The position numbers and the translations under genes were made by a program. A stretch of 64,000 nt of DNA from Anaerococcus sp. (GTDB lineage: Bacteria; Bacillota; Clostridia; Tissierellales; Peptoniphilaceae). Below, in pieces: positions 8,167 to 18,264 of the stretch. The stretch covers positions 92,992-156,991 of the forward strand of contig JAUNLG010000002.1 of the NCBI GenBank assembly GCA_030532385.1, read 5' to 3'. The notes beneath the pieces are model-generated. The model was given only the letters and a program-made list of their open reading frames with translations, made no database searches and was not told where the DNA came from. Positions within the stretch are counted from its first letter, which is position 1. Each line of letters starts with the position of its first letter.

Positions 8167-9257
8167 TGAAGGTTATTTTATCAGGTGGTGGTACTGGAGG
8201 TCACATTTATCCAGCCATTGCCATAGGACAAAAATTAGAAGAAGAATATAAAGATATAAAAATTTACTATGTCGGGATTAAGGGAGGTCCTGAAGAAGAA
8301 ATTGCCAAAAAATATGGCTATGAATTTATAGACCTACCTGGAATGGGTATACCAAGAAGAGTAAACAAGAGGCTATTTAAGGCCCTTCTTACCAACTATA
8401 GGGGATTTAGAAGGGCTAGAGAGATTATAAAATCGATAAAGCCTGACCTTGTAATAGGGACAGGTGGCTATGTTTGTGCACCAATCCTCTACCAAGCTTC
8501 TAAGGGTAAAATAAAAAGTCTTGTCCATGAATCAAACTCTTATCCAGGAATGGCAAGTAAGTTTCTGTCTAATAAGGTAGATAAGGTCCTTATATCCTAT
8601 GAAGCTGCCAGAAGTCATTTTAAAAACCAGTCCAATATAATTCTTACAGGAAATCCTGTAAGGACAAATTTTAACCTATCGTATACAGAAGAAGACTTAA
8701 AACAATTAGGAATTAAAAAGGATAGGCCGGTTGTATTTTCCTTTGGAGGGTCAAATGGATCTTATTACTTAAATAAGGCAGTTAAGGAAATGGCAAGTAC
8801 CATGGATGGGTCCTATTATTTTCTCCACCAAACTGGTAGGAAAAACTATAAGGATTTTCTATCAGACCTTAAGGAAAATCCTTACCTAAAGGTGTTTTCT
8901 TATATAGATAATATAGACTTATTTTATGGAGTAAGTGATTTAATCATAGCATCGTCAGGGGCCATGAGCCTTTCTGAGATTTCTTCAGTAGCAAAAGGAT
9001 CAATACTTATACCAAAATCATATACGACAGAAAACCACCAAGAATTTAATGCAAAAACTTATGTGGACCAAGGGGCTTCTTCAATGATCCTAGAAAAAGA
9101 CCTTACAGGCTATATCCTTGATAAAAAAATTAAAGAATTGATAAAAGATACTAATAAATTAGAAAAGATGGGAGAAAGGGCTCAGCAATTATCTAACAAG
9201 GATGCAGGAGATAAGATCTTAAAGATAATAAAAGAGCTTTTAGCTGATGAAAAATAA
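8166..9257 (+). CDS. murG: UDP-N-acetylglucosamine transferase MurG
   Basis: MurG converts lipid I to lipid II by adding GlcNAc at the inner membrane face. The 363-residue GT28 protein has the N-terminal GGGTGGHIYPAIA loop, the second glycine-rich motif FSFGGSNGS near residue 193, and the donor-binding region ASSGAMSLSEISSVAKGSILIPKS near residue 260. The start overlaps the murD stop (TAATG). Many dcw clusters have ftsW between murD and murG; here nothing intervenes. Confidence 0.95.
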   Translation: MKVILSGGGTGGHIYPAIAIGQKLEEEYKDIKIYYVGIKGGPEEEIAKKYGYEFIDLPGMGIPRRVNKRLFKALLTNYRGFRRAREIIKSIKPDLVIGTGGYVCAPILYQASKGKIKSLVHESNSYPGMASKFLSNKVDKVLISYEAARSHFKNQSNIILTGNPVRTNFNLSYTEEDLKQLGIKKDRPVVFSFGGSNGSYYLNKAVKEMASTMDGSYYFLHQTGRKNYKDFLSDLKENPYLKVFSYIDNIDLFYGVSDLIIASSGAMSLSEISSVAKGSILIPKSYTTENHQEFNAKTYVDQGASSMILEKDLTGYILDKKIKELIKDTNKLEKMGERAQQLSNKDAGDKILKIIKELLADEK

Positions 9258-10047
9258 TAGAAAAGCAAGAAAAAAAAGAAATGATAAGGACCTAAAAGAT
9301 AGGAAAGTCCTAAGGGAAGGGAAAGTAAAAACTAATAAAAAACTTATGAGTAAGGGATTTATAGGTCTTTTACTTATAATTATCCTACTTATCATAACCT
9401 ATAATTTAAGTAGGCACCCTTATCTAAAGATTTCACAAGTCTATGTCTTAGGCAATGAAAGAATGGAAGATGCAGAGGTAATATCTAAAATGGGGTCTCC
9501 TATAGGTAAGAATATTTTAACTTATAAGAGTAAAGATGCCACAGGAAGGTTAGAAGATGATAAGCAAATTTATAAGGCTGATGTTAAAAAAGTCTTTCCC
9601 AATATCATAAATATAAATATAGAGGAAATTTATCCGCTTTTTAGCCTAAAAGATCCTAAGGGTAACTTGGTGGTTTCTAATAGGGCGAGCCTTATAAAAC
9701 TAGATGATCCCAAGGCCTATAAGCTAATAGACCTAAAGCTAAAGGACTATAATAGGGTTTCTGGCAAGCCTGTTAGTGATGATGAAGAAATTAATGATTT
9801 CTTAAAAGAGATAGGAAAGGCAAACTACCTATCAGATATAGAAGAATTAAATTTTGAAAACAAGGCCCAAATTGGTATAATAGTAAAAGATATAGTGGTT
9901 GATTTTGGTAACTTAGATGAGTCTACATATAAGATCGTCTTACTAGAATCAATATTAAAAGATGTTGAAAATAAGAGTCTAAATGTATCTAGGATTTCCT
10001 TAGAAGATAGTAAAAATCCTGTTGTTGAAATAGACCAAGGCTCTTAA
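9247..10047 (+). CDS. ftsQ: Division protein FtsQ/DivIB
   Basis: FtsQ (DivIB in Gram-positives) is a bitopic divisome protein that stabilises the FtsL-DivIC pair. The 266-residue protein has a very basic cytoplasmic tail of ~35 residues and one membrane segment ([15 protein letters not shown]). A POTRA domain follows, beginning [18 protein letters not shown], and then a beta domain. Its 5' end overlaps murG by 11 bases. Position between murG and ftsZ supports the call; primary sequence conservation in this family is low. Confidence 0.85.
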   Translation: MKNNRKARKKRNDKDLKDRKVLREGKVKTNKKLMSKGFIGLLLIIILLIITYNLSRHPYLKISQVYVLGNERMEDAEVISKMGSPIGKNILTYKSKDATGRLEDDKQIYKADVKKVFPNIININIEEIYPLFSLKDPKGNLVVSNRASLIKLDDPKAYKLIDLKLKDYNRVSGKPVSDDEEINDFLKEIGKANYLSDIEELNFENKAQIGIIVKDIVVDFGNLDESTYKIVLLESILKDVENKSLNVSRISLEDSKNPVVEIDQGS

Positions 10048-10081
10048 TATAAAAAACAAAGATAAGGTAATGGGGGAAAGT

Positions 10082-11179
10082 ATGGCAAACATTAACATGG
10101 ACATGGACAATAACTCTTTAGCAAAAATTAAGGTTATTGGAGTAGGTGGCGGTGGAAACAATGCAATAAGCCGCATGAGAGAAGGTGGATTATCTGGAGT
10201 AGAGTTTATAGCCTTAAACACAGACCTACAAACACTTCAAGAATCAAATGCGGATATTAGACTTCAAATTGGTGAAAAGCTAACAAGAGGTCTTGGCGCA
10301 GGTGCAAATCCAGAAGTAGGAGAGAAGGCTGCTGAAGAATCTAAATCAGAGATATCAGATTCTATAAAGGGAGCTGATATGATCTTTATCACTGCTGGTA
10401 TGGGTGGTGGAACAGGAACCGGAGCTGCCCCTGTTGTAGCAAAAGTTGCAAAAGAGATGGATATCCTAACAGTTGGTGTTGTTACAAAGCCATTTACCTT
10501 TGAAGGTAGGAAAAGACAAAATCAAGCTGAAGGTGGAATTGAAAGATTAAAGGAAAATGTAGATACCCTAATTACAATTCCAAATGATAGACTTTTACAA
10601 ATTGTTGAAAAAAGAACTTCTATGGTAGATGCCTTCAAGATGGCTGACCAAGTATTAATGGATGCAGTAAGTGGTATATCTGAGCTTATTGCTGTACCTA
10701 ATGTTATAAACCTAGACTTTGCAGATGTTGAGTCAATAATGAGCGATCAAGGTATAGCTCACATGGGTATAGGTAGGGCAAGTGGTGAAAATAGAGCTGT
10801 TGATGCTGCCAAGGCTGCCATCAATTCACCATTACTTGAAACAAGTATTGAAGGAGCTAATGCTGTCTTACTTAATGTAACTGCAGCTGAAGTTGGTCTA
10901 ATGGAAGCTAATGAAGCAGCTGAGCTTATTAGAGATAATATAGATTCAGATGCAAATATTATCTTTGGTGTAGGTTCTGATGAATCTTTAGGAGAAGATA
11001 TCAAAATTACAGTAATAGCTACAGGCTTTGATAGCCTTGGAAACCCTAGAAGGGTATCATCAAATGAAGCTTCAAAAAGAGCCAATGATGACCTGAGCGC
11101 ACCTTCTAGAAATCAAAGGTCAAATAATAAGTCTTCTAACTTCTTTGATGATATAGACCTACCAGATTTTCTGAAATAA
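10082..11179 (+). CDS. ftsZ: Cell division protein FtsZ
   Basis: FtsZ is the tubulin-like GTPase that forms the Z ring. The protein (about 365 residues from the preferred start) shows [17 protein letters not shown] at the N-terminus, the tubulin signature [10 protein letters not shown] near residue 110, and [11 protein letters not shown]. The conserved C-terminal tail [11 protein letters not shown] is the docking peptide for FtsA/SepF-type partners. I prefer the ATG at 10082 because GGGGGAAAG lies just upstream; an in-frame ATG at 10070 has no ribosome site. ftsA is absent beside it. Confidence 0.97.
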   Translation: MANINMDMDNNSLAKIKVIGVGGGGNNAISRMREGGLSGVEFIALNTDLQTLQESNADIRLQIGEKLTRGLGAGANPEVGEKAAEESKSEISDSIKGADMIFITAGMGGGTGTGAAPVVAKVAKEMDILTVGVVTKPFTFEGRKRQNQAEGGIERLKENVDTLITIPNDRLLQIVEKRTSMVDAFKMADQVLMDAVSGISELIAVPNVINLDFADVESIMSDQGIAHMGIGRASGENRAVDAAKAAINSPLLETSIEGANAVLLNVTAAEVGLMEANEAAELIRDNIDSDANIIFGVGSDESLGEDIKITVIATGFDSLGNPRRVSSNEASKRANDDLSAPSRNQRSNNKSSNFFDDIDLPDFLK

Positions 11180-11180
11180 T

Positions 11181-11648
11181 ATGAGATGTCCCTATTGTAA
11201 TTCAAAAAATACAAGGGTTATAGACTCAAGATCAACTGATGATGACAGGGCTATTAGGAGAAGAAGGCTTTGTGAGGATTGCGAAAAGAGATTTTCAACC
11301 TATGAAAGGTATGAAGATGCTACAATAATGGTAGTTAAGAAAGATCTTACAAGAGAAGCCTATGATCCTTCTAAGTTAATTTCTGGAATTGTAAAAAGTT
11401 GCCAAAAAAGACCGGTGACTATGGATGATATAGAAAAAGTAGCTTTAAATATCGAAAGAGAAATAAACCACTCTGGTGCCAACGAGGTCTCTTCAACTCG
11501 TATTGGAGAGCTTGTTATGGCAGAGCTTAAAAAGCTTGATCCAGTAGCCTATGTCAGATTTGCGTCAGTTTATAGGGAATTTAAGGATGTTGATTCATTC
11601 TATGAAGAAATAAAAAGTTTAAGAGATAATGAAGATGCTACAAAATAG
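11181..11648 (+). CDS. nrdR: Transcriptional repressor NrdR
   Basis: NrdR represses ribonucleotide reductase genes in response to dATP/ATP. The 155-residue protein has the N-terminal zinc ribbon (CPYCNSKNTRVIDSR, with a second CEDC pair near residue 31) and then an ATP-cone domain starting near VVKKDLTREAYD. The length is standard. It starts one base after ftsZ and is likely co-transcribed with it. The end of its coding sequence doubles as the left arm of a transcription terminator. No reductase gene lies in the window. Confidence 0.95.
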   Translation: MRCPYCNSKNTRVIDSRSTDDDRAIRRRRLCEDCEKRFSTYERYEDATIMVVKKDLTREAYDPSKLISGIVKSCQKRPVTMDDIEKVALNIEREINHSGANEVSSTRIGELVMAELKKLDPVAYVRFASVYREFKDVDSFYEEIKSLRDNEDATK

Positions 11649-11673
11649 CTTAGGCTAGAGATAGCATCTTTTT
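11634..11673 (+). terminator. Terminator overlapping the 3' end of nrdR
   Basis: GATGCTA (11634-11640, within the last nrdR codons) pairs with TAGCATC (11662-11668), and an inner TAGC/GCTA helix stacks inside; five T follow. It ends the dcw-nrdR transcript only 16 bases before the rarA ATG, so it could act as a partial terminator that sets rarA expression. Confidence 0.7.
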
Positions 11674-11689
11674 CTTATTGGAGGCTAAG

Positions 11690-13009
11690 ATGGATTTATT
11701 TGAATTAAATAGGAGGAAGCAACTAGAAAAACAAGCCCCTCTTGCAGATAGGTTAAGGCCAAAGAATCTTAATGATTATCTAGGTCAAGACCATATTATT
11801 GGGGAGGGTAAAATTTTATCCAGGATGATAAAGGCTGATAGGATCTATTCGTCTATATTTTATGGACCACCTGGAGTAGGAAAGACCAGCCTTGCTAAGA
11901 TAATTTCTGCTATGACAAATATGGCCTTTGAAGAAATATCTGCTGTATCTTCTGGGATAAATGACTTAAAGAAAAAAATCAAGATAGCAGAGGATAACTT
12001 ATCTTTTGAAAATAAGAAAACTATTCTATTTATAGATGAAATCCACAGGTTTAATAAGAGTCAACAAGACTATCTTTTGCCTTTTGTAGAAAATTCGACC
12101 ATAATCCTTATCGGAGCTTCCACAGAAAATCCATATTTTGAGATAAACAAGGCCCTACTTTCAAGGATGTATATCTTTGAGCTTAAAGCTTTAAGTGAAG
12201 ATGACTTAGATAAACTAATAGATAAGGCTCTAAGGGAAGATATAATTTTGAGAGATAAGGATATAGATTTAAGCAAAGGCGCTAGAGAAAGTCTAATAAA
12301 GTATTCAAATGGGGATTCTAGAGCCTTATTAAATGCCTTAGAAATTGCTATATTTTCAGAAGATGAGAAAGAGAGTAAAATAAGACTTAGTGAGTCTTCT
12401 ATTGAAAATTCTATTCAAAAAAAGATTTTTATTTATGATAAAAATGGCAACAGCCATTATGATATAACTAGTGCCTTTATAAAGTCTATGAGGGGATCTG
12501 ATATAGATGCCTCCCTTTATTATTTGGCTAGGATGCTTGAAGCTGGAGAGGATATAAAATTTATTGCAAGAAGAATGGTCATTTTTGCATCAGAAGATAT
12601 TTCAAATGCAGATCCTTATGCTTTAAATTTAGCAGTATCTACATTTAAGGCTATAGATGCTGTAGGTATGCCTGAAGCTAGTATAATATTAGGGCAAACT
12701 GTAGTATATTTGGCTGCAGCTCCCAAGAGTAATTCTACCTATAAGGCAATAAAAAAGGCCATGGACTTTGTAAGAGAAAATTCTGATAAGGATGTACCAA
12801 ATAAGCTAAAGGATACCCACTATAAAGGAGCTAGGACTTTTGTTAAAGATAAGTATCTTTATCCTCATGATTATGGTGGCTATGTGAAAGAAGATTATCT
12901 GCCAGATGACTTTCTCGGAGTAAGATTTTATGAGAGTAAAGATATTGGCTTTGAAAAAGAGATGATAGGAAGACTTAAGAAATTAAAGAGAGGGAATAAT
13001 GAAAATTAG
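11690..13009 (+). CDS. rarA: Replication-associated recombination protein RarA (MgsA)
   Basis: RarA is a clamp-loader-like AAA+ ATPase acting at stalled replication forks. The protein (about 439 residues) has the N-terminal [19 protein letters not shown], Walker [10 protein letters not shown] near residue 60, and Walker [16 protein letters not shown] near residue 112. It ends with the MgsA C-terminal tetramerisation region containing [14 protein letters not shown] prefer the ATG at 11690, 7 bases after GGAGG, over an in-frame TTG at 11678. Its end overlaps asnS by 11 bases. Confidence 0.94.
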   Translation: MDLFELNRRKQLEKQAPLADRLRPKNLNDYLGQDHIIGEGKILSRMIKADRIYSSIFYGPPGVGKTSLAKIISAMTNMAFEEISAVSSGINDLKKKIKIAEDNLSFENKKTILFIDEIHRFNKSQQDYLLPFVENSTIILIGASTENPYFEINKALLSRMYIFELKALSEDDLDKLIDKALREDIILRDKDIDLSKGARESLIKYSNGDSRALLNALEIAIFSEDEKESKIRLSESSIENSIQKKIFIYDKNGNSHYDITSAFIKSMRGSDIDASLYYLARMLEAGEDIKFIARRMVIFASEDISNADPYALNLAVSTFKAIDAVGMPEASIILGQTVVYLAAAPKSNSTYKAIKKAMDFVRENSDKDVPNKLKDTHYKGARTFVKDKYLYPHDYGGYVKEDYLPDDFLGVRFYESKDIGFEKEMIGRLKKLKRGNNEN

Positions 13010-14381
13010 ACAATTAGTAAAAGATTTAGATCAGTATAAGGATAAGGAAGTTACGGTTAACGGCTGGATAAGAAACCAAAGGTTTGGTAAAAATGTAGGC
13101 TTTATAGAATTAAATGATGGGTCAACTTTCAAAAACTTGCAAGTTGTTGTTGGAAGTGATATTGAAAATTATGAAGACCTTGACAAGCAATTTTTATCAA
13201 GTTCACTTGAGGTTAGGGGAATATTTGTCCTAACAGGCAATAAGAAAAATCCTTATGAAATCCAAGCCAAAGAGGTAAGGGTTCTTGGTGAATCCTCTGA
13301 TAAGTTTCCTATTCAAAAGAAAAGACAAACTCTTGAGTATATGAGGACTATCCCTCATCTTAGGGCAAGGACCAATACTTATAGGGCAGTTTTTAGGGTT
13401 AGGTCTATTTTAAGCTTTGCCCTCCATAAATACTTCCAAGAAATAGGTTTTGTCTATGTTCATCCACCTATAATTACAGCATCTGATGCAGAAGGGGCTG
13501 GGGAGATGTTTAACGTAACAACCCTAGATCCTAAAGAAGCGATTAAGGATGAAAAAGTAGATTATTCAAAGGACTTTTTCTCAAAGAAAGCCCATCTTAC
13601 AGTATCAGGTCAACTAGAAGCAGAAGACTTAGCCCTTGCCTTAGGAGATGTCTATACTTTCGGTCCAACTTTTAGGGCAGAAGAATCAAATACTCCAAGA
13701 CATGCTGCAGAATTTTGGATGCTAGAACCTGAAATGGCCTTTGCTGATTATAATGTAGCCATGGATGTGGCTGAAGGAATGATCAAGTATGCAATTGACT
13801 ACCTACTTGAAAATGCAAAAGATGAGATGGATTTCTTTAATTCTTGGATAGATAAGGGACTAATAGAAAGATTAGAAAAAGTAAGGGCTGCAGAATTTAA
13901 GAGAATAACCTATACTGAGGCAATCAAACTATTAGAAGAATCAGGAGAAAAATTCGAATATCCTGTAAAATGGGGCATAGACTTACAAACAGAGCACGAA
14001 AGATACTTATCAGAAAAAATCGTAGATGGTCCTGTTTTTGTTACAGATTATCCAAAAAACATCAAGGCCTTTTATATGAAAAGAAACGATGATGGCAAGA
14101 CTGTTGCAGCTTTTGATATGCTAGTTCCTGGTGTAGGAGAGCTAATAGGTGGATCACAAAGAGAAGAAAGATATGATGAGCTAATCAAATCTATGGAAGA
14201 AAATGGCCTAGATAAAAATGACTATCAAAACTACCTAGACCTTAGAAGATTTGGATCAGTAGTCCACTCAGGCTTTGGTCTTGGTTTTGAAAGAGCCTTG
14301 ATGTATGTAACAGGAATGAAAAATATCAGGGATGTCATAGCCTATCCAAGATATGTAAGAGCATTTGCAGATAAAAATTAG
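12999..14381 (+). CDS. asnS: Asparaginyl-tRNA synthetase
   Basis: This class IIb enzyme charges tRNA-Asn with asparagine. The 460-residue protein has an N-terminal OB-fold anticodon-binding domain ([11 protein letters not shown] near residue 19) followed by the catalytic core. Motif 2 is [22 protein letters not shown] and motif 3 is [15 protein letters not shown]. The absence of a bacterial GAD insertion and the AsnRS-type RAEESNT string favour AsnS over AspS. Its presence suggests direct Asn-tRNA formation. I see no T-box leader upstream; it overlaps rarA. Confidence 0.95.
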   Translation: MKIRQLVKDLDQYKDKEVTVNGWIRNQRFGKNVGFIELNDGSTFKNLQVVVGSDIENYEDLDKQFLSSSLEVRGIFVLTGNKKNPYEIQAKEVRVLGESSDKFPIQKKRQTLEYMRTIPHLRARTNTYRAVFRVRSILSFALHKYFQEIGFVYVHPPIITASDAEGAGEMFNVTTLDPKEAIKDEKVDYSKDFFSKKAHLTVSGQLEAEDLALALGDVYTFGPTFRAEESNTPRHAAEFWMLEPEMAFADYNVAMDVAEGMIKYAIDYLLENAKDEMDFFNSWIDKGLIERLEKVRAAEFKRITYTEAIKLLEESGEKFEYPVKWGIDLQTEHERYLSEKIVDGPVFVTDYPKNIKAFYMKRNDDGKTVAAFDMLVPGVGELIGGSQREERYDELIKSMEENGLDKNDYQNYLDLRRFGSVVHSGFGLGFERALMYVTGMKNIRDVIAYPRYVRAFADKN

Positions 14382-14389
14382 GAGGAATA

Positions 14390-16792
14390 ATGGTTGAATA
14401 TAACCCAAATGCCATAGAGAAGAAATGGCAAAAGAAGTGGGATGAAGAGAAAACTTTTAAGTCAAATATAGATAAGGATAAGAAGAAATTTTATCCCCTA
14501 GTAGAATTTCCTTATCCATCAGGCCAAGGCCTACATGTTGGCCACCCTCGCCCATACACAGCCCTTGATGTAATAGCTAGAAAAAGAAGACTTGAGGGAG
14601 AAAATGTGATATACCCTATGGGTTGGGATGCCTTTGGCCTACCAACAGAAAACTATGCCATAAAAAACAAAATTCATCCAGCCCTAGTAACTAAGGAAAA
14701 TATAGCAAACTTTAAGGCACAAATGAAATCTATTGGTTTCTCCTTTGATTGGGATAGGGAAATAAACACAACAGATCCTAACTACTATAAGTGGACCCAA
14801 TGGATCTTTGTCCAAATGTTTAAAAAAGGCCTTGCCTACAAGAAGGAAATGTCTGTAAACTGGTGCCCTAATGATAAGGTAACTCTTGCCAATGAAGAAG
14901 TAATAGATGGTAAGTGTGAAAGGTGTGGCAGTCAAGTGATCCGTAAGATGAAAAACCAATGGATGCTAAAGATTACAGAATATGCAGACAGACTTATCGA
15001 TGACCTAAATGAAGTTGACTTTGAAAATAGGATTAAGGCAAGTCAGATAAATTGGATAGGTAGGAGTAAGGGAGCTGATGTTAACTTTAAGATTAAAGAT
15101 AAGGATGATCAATTAAAGGTATATACAACAAGACCTGACACAATTTTTGGGGTCTCCTATATGGTAGTAAGTCCAGAGCATCCTATCTTAGAAAAATATA
15201 AGGATGATATCAAAAACTTAGACCAAGTCCTTTCCTACAAACAAGAAGCTAGCAAAAAATCAGATTTTGAAAGAGCTGAGTTAAATAAGGATAAGACTGG
15301 TGTAAAACTTGATGGACTTATGGCGGTAAACCCTCTTAATAAAAAATCAATCCCTATTTTTGTATCAGACTATGTCTTAATGACCTATGGAACAGGTGCA
15401 ATAATGGCTGTTCCTGCCCACGATGAGAGGGACTTTGAATTTGCCCAAAAATTTGATATGCCAATTCTAAGGGTCTATGATGGAGATGATGACCTACCTA
15501 TGACAGATATAAATAAGGGAAGGGTAATAAACTCAGACTTTCTAAATGGCTTAAGTGCCAACAAAGCCAAAGAGAAGGCTATTAGATTTATAGAAGAAAA
15601 TAAACTAGGCCAAGCTAAGACTAACTTTAAGCTTAGGGATTGGGTATTTTCACGCCAAAGATATTGGGGTGAGCCAATACCAATGATTTATTGTAAAGAC
15701 CACGGTTGGCAGCCTGTAAAAGAAGAAGACCTACCAGTCCTTCTTCCTGATGTAGACTCTTATGAGGTAACAGAAACTGGAGAAAGTCCATTATCAGAAA
15801 TTGATGACTTTGTAAATACTACATGCCCAGTTTGTGGCAAGCCTGCAAAACGTGAGACAGATACCATGCCTCAATGGGCTGGATCCTCTTGGTATTACCT
15901 AAGGTATATGGATCCAAAAAATGAAAAGGCCCTAGCAAGTAATGAAGCTTTAGACTATTATGGGCCAGTAGATTGGTATAATGGAGGAATGGAGCATACT
16001 ACCCTCCACCTACTTTATTCTAGATTTTGGCATAAGTTCTTATATGACTTAGGACTTGTAAATACCAAAGAGCCATATAAGAAGAGAACTAGCCATGGTA
16101 TGATCCTGGGCAATGACCACCAAAAAATGAGTAAGTCTCGTGGTAATGTAATAAACCCTGATGATATAATAAGAGATTATGGGGCAGATACCCTAAGGTG
16201 CTATGAGATGTTTATGGGAGACTTCCAGTCAACAGCCATATGGTCAGATGAGGGAGTAAGGGGCTGCAGGAAGTACTTAGAAAGAGTCTTTAACCTAAAA
16301 GACCTAGTAGTAGATGGAGAAGAATATACTAAAGATTTAGAGATAGTTATAAATCAAAGTATAAAAAAAGTAAGTGAAGATTATGAAAATCTTAAGTTTA
16401 ATACAGGAATAGCCCAACTTATGACCCTTCTTAATGAAATGAAGGCAAAAGGATCAATAAGTAAAAAAGACTTTAAGACCTACTTAATTCTTCTAAACCC
16501 AGTGGCTCCTCACCTAACAGAAGAATTGTGGGAAATGATGGGCTTTGAAGGAGAGCTAAACCAAGCGTCTTGGCCAAGATATGATGAAAGTAAACTAAGC
16601 TTTGATTCATTTGAAATGCCTGTTCAAATAAATGGAAAAGTTAGGGCTACAGTTAAGATGAAGAAAGATTCAAGTAAAGATCAAGCCCTTAGCCTTGCCC
16701 TAGAGGATTCAAATATAAAATCTTATGTAGCAGGCAAAGACCCTAAAAAGATTATCTATGTTCCAGGCAAAATTTTAAATATAGTTATTTAA
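14390..16792 (+). CDS. leuS: Leucyl-tRNA synthetase
   Basis: This class I enzyme charges tRNA-Leu. The 800-residue protein has the HIGH-type motif [12 protein letters not shown] near residue 48 and zinc-ribbon-like cysteines (CERCG near residue 177). The CP1 editing domain includes [14 protein letters not shown] near residue 246 and a second cysteine set [21 protein letters not shown] lies near residue 580. The GGAGG ribosome site is eight bases downstream of asnS. A matching tRNA-Leu(CAA) is at 54335. The gene is followed by a strong terminator. Confidence 0.97.
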   Translation: MVEYNPNAIEKKWQKKWDEEKTFKSNIDKDKKKFYPLVEFPYPSGQGLHVGHPRPYTALDVIARKRRLEGENVIYPMGWDAFGLPTENYAIKNKIHPALVTKENIANFKAQMKSIGFSFDWDREINTTDPNYYKWTQWIFVQMFKKGLAYKKEMSVNWCPNDKVTLANEEVIDGKCERCGSQVIRKMKNQWMLKITEYADRLIDDLNEVDFENRIKASQINWIGRSKGADVNFKIKDKDDQLKVYTTRPDTIFGVSYMVVSPEHPILEKYKDDIKNLDQVLSYKQEASKKSDFERAELNKDKTGVKLDGLMAVNPLNKKSIPIFVSDYVLMTYGTGAIMAVPAHDERDFEFAQKFDMPILRVYDGDDDLPMTDINKGRVINSDFLNGLSANKAKEKAIRFIEENKLGQAKTNFKLRDWVFSRQRYWGEPIPMIYCKDHGWQPVKEEDLPVLLPDVDSYEVTETGESPLSEIDDFVNTTCPVCGKPAKRETDTMPQWAGSSWYYLRYMDPKNEKALASNEALDYYGPVDWYNGGMEHTTLHLLYSRFWHKFLYDLGLVNTKEPYKKRTSHGMILGNDHQKMSKSRGNVINPDDIIRDYGADTLRCYEMFMGDFQSTAIWSDEGVRGCRKYLERVFNLKDLVVDGEEYTKDLEIVINQSIKKVSEDYENLKFNTGIAQLMTLLNEMKAKGSISKKDFKTYLILLNPVAPHLTEELWEMMGFEGELNQASWPRYDESKLSFDSFEMPVQINGKVRATVKMKKDSSKDQALSLALEDSNIKSYVAGKDPKKIIYVPGKILNIVI

Positions 16793-16797
16793 GAATA

Positions 16798-16836
16798 TAG
16801 CTTATACCAGAGTTTATTTGGTATAAGCTAATTTTT
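16798..16836 (+). terminator. Strong intrinsic terminator after leuS
   Basis: A perfect 11-bp stem, TAGCTTATACC (16798-16808) with GGTATAAGCTA (16820-16830), is followed by five T at 16832-16836. It ends the rarA-asnS-leuS transcript. Confidence 0.88.
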
Positions 16837-16847
16837 AGGAGAGAAAA

Positions 16848-17198
16848 ATCAAAAAGAGAAGACTATTTGCCCTTACTTTGGCGACCTTACTAGTTTTAAC
16901 TATACTTATAATAGGATATTTTAGAAAAAAGACCTTTACCCTAAGGCCACTAGAGGGAACAAATACCATAGAGACTTCTATAATACCAGTCTTTGGCCCC
17001 ATATATGTAAGGGTTTTGGGGGATACTAGCCTAGAGGTTTATGGGCAAGATAATGATAAAAATATAGAAATATCTTATATGACATCTTTAGAAGGAAAGT
17101 TCCTTTTCCTAAAAGCTAAAAAACCCTACAAGATAAAATCCCAAAAACCGGTAAGTATCAGTGGAGTAGATGTTTTGATAGAAGATCTAGAAAAATAA
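16848..17198 (+). CDS. Small membrane-anchored protein of unknown function, unusual start
   Basis: I do not recognise this ~116-residue protein. It has a basic N-terminus (KKRR), one membrane segment (about residues 6-24) and a ~90-residue extracytoplasmic beta-rich domain with no cysteines or obvious catalytic motif. The only well-placed ribosome site, AGGAGAG at 16837-16843, points to an ATC codon at 16848, six bases after GGAG. The first ordinary start is a TTG at 16878, which would cut off the KKRR and half of the membrane segment and has no ribosome site. Either ATC is used or an ATG was altered. The small NusG-domain-II-like family is a possible relative but unproven. Confidence 0.55.
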   Translation: MKKRRLFALTLATLLVLTILIIGYFRKKTFTLRPLEGTNTIETSIIPVFGPIYVRVLGDTSLEVYGQDNDKNIEISYMTSLEGKFLFLKAKKPYKIKSQKPVSISGVDVLIEDLEK

Positions 17199-17223
17199 GG
17201 AGTATTCTTATACAAAAGATTGG

Positions 17224-17252
17224 TTGACATAGGAAAGACGGAAGTGTATGAT
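17224..17252 (+). promoter_or_regulatory. Near-consensus SigA promoter for TVP38/SdpI unit
   Basis: TTGACA (17224-17229), a 17-base spacer and TATGAT (17247-17252): the -35 is perfect and the -10 is one base off consensus. It is one of the strongest-looking promoters in the window, and a palindrome overlaps its -10. Confidence 0.85.
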
Positions 17253-17272
17253 CGTACTACAAACATCATACA
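17245..17272. promoter_or_regulatory. Palindromic operator candidate
   Basis: TGTATGAT (17245-17252) and ATCATACA (17265-17272) form perfect 8-bp inverted arms with 12 bases between. The left arm covers the -10 box and the right arm lies just past the predicted transcription start, a classic repressor position. No regulator gene is linked. Confidence 0.6.
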
Positions 17273-17284
17273 GAAGAGGAGCTT

Positions 17285-17878
17285 ATGAAAAAGTTTTTTA
17301 AAGAAAATATTTTCAATATAATATCAGTCCTTATCCTCATAGTATTGGGAGTAGCAGGATATTATGGTTATAAGACAGGTCTATTTAATTCTCTTGAAAC
17401 CTTTAGGTCTTATATCTTATCCAAGGGTAAACTTGCCCCCCTAGCCTTTATGGTCATACAAATAATTCAAGTGGTTCTACCTATTATTCCTGGTGGTTTG
17501 ACCTTGGTATTTGGGGTTGCTATCTTTGGATCCTTATGGGGATTTATCTACAATTATATCTCTATTTGTATAGGTTCTATACTTGTATTTTTCATATCTA
17601 GAACCTTTGGCAAGAGCATAATGGTTAGGATATTTGGAGATGAAAAGTATGATAAGTACAGAAATAAGATAAATGATAAGGCCTATGAAAAGTTTTTTGC
17701 CCTAGCCATACTTTTTCCTATAGCTCCGGATGATTTCCTATGTTATTTGACTGGTCTATCAGAGATGTCCTTTAAGAAATATGCTAGTATAATATTTTTG
17801 TTTAAGGGACCATCAATCTTTCTATATTCAATGGGTTGGTATTTGGGTCTAGACTTTGTACTTGGAAAAATTATCTAG
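17285..17878 (+). CDS. TVP38/TMEM64 (VTT domain) family membrane protein
   Basis: This 197-residue polytopic protein belongs to the VTT/TVP38 group, related to DedA proteins and thought to act on membrane lipid distribution or transport; no reaction is established for this subgroup. The family core is recognisable: QVVLPIIPGGLTLVFGVAIFGSLWGF near residue 62, then GSILVFFISRTFGKS, and later FPIAPDDFLCYLTGLS. About five or six membrane segments are visible. The ATG at 17285 follows AGAGGAG. It has its own strong promoter and palindromic operator, and is followed after eight bases by an SdpI-like gene, so the two probably share a transcript. Confidence 0.8.
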   Translation: MKKFFKENIFNIISVLILIVLGVAGYYGYKTGLFNSLETFRSYILSKGKLAPLAFMVIQIIQVVLPIIPGGLTLVFGVAIFGSLWGFIYNYISICIGSILVFFISRTFGKSIMVRIFGDEKYDKYRNKINDKAYEKFFALAILFPIAPDDFLCYLTGLSEMSFKKYASIIFLFKGPSIFLYSMGWYLGLDFVLGKII

Positions 17879-17886
17879 GAGGACTT

Positions 17887-18225
17887 ATGAAATATAAAGA
17901 CCTGTTATTATTCTTTCCCTCAGCCTATCTTATAATTATAGGCTTTGTAGCTAGGGCTGTTAAGGATAAAAAAATAAATAGTACTTATGGGTATAGGTCG
18001 GCTCTTTCGATGAAAAATAAGCAAAATTGGTACTTTGCCAATAACTTGATGGCAAAGGGGGCAATTAGCCTTGGTATCTTATTTTTCATCATAGGGTTTT
18101 TTGTCTATAAATATGTAGACTATACGACCTTGGGACTAATTTTAATTGTAATTGCAGAAATTTTTGCTTATATAGTCTTTGGGATCATGGTTGAAGATAG
18201 ACTAAAAAGCGCCCATAAAAGATAA
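17887..18225 (+). CDS. SdpI family membrane protein
   Basis: The 112-residue protein has three likely membrane segments and the SdpI signature between the first two: INSTYGYRSALSMKNKQNWYFANNLMAKGAI (given here only as a family landmark, residues 30-60). The founding member, SdpI of Bacillus subtilis, is an immunity and signalling protein against the toxin SdpC; most relatives are uncharacterised. The ATG at 17887 follows AGGAGG. No sdpC-like toxin or ArsR-type repressor lies next to it. Pairing with the TVP38 protein under a palindromic operator suggests a membrane-stress or antimicrobial-response unit, by inference only. Confidence 0.75.
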   Translation: MKYKDLLLFFPSAYLIIIGFVARAVKDKKINSTYGYRSALSMKNKQNWYFANNLMAKGAISLGILFFIIGFFVYKYVDYTTLGLILIVIAEIFAYIVFGIMVEDRLKSAHKR

Positions 18226-18226
18226 G

Positions 18227-18254
18227 AGCCTAGGTTAGTATCCTAGGCTTTTTT
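18227..18254 (+). terminator. Terminator after the SdpI-like gene
   Basis: AGCCTAGG (18227-18234) pairs with CCTAGGCT (18242-18249) over a 7-base loop, followed by six T. It faces the convergent ABC exporter operon. Confidence 0.85.
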
Positions 18255-18264
18255 ATTATAAAAA

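Noticed and set aside
12960..14400. T-box leaders before asnS and leuS
   Set aside because: The genes overlap or lie within nine bases of their upstream neighbours; there is no leader to hold a T-box.
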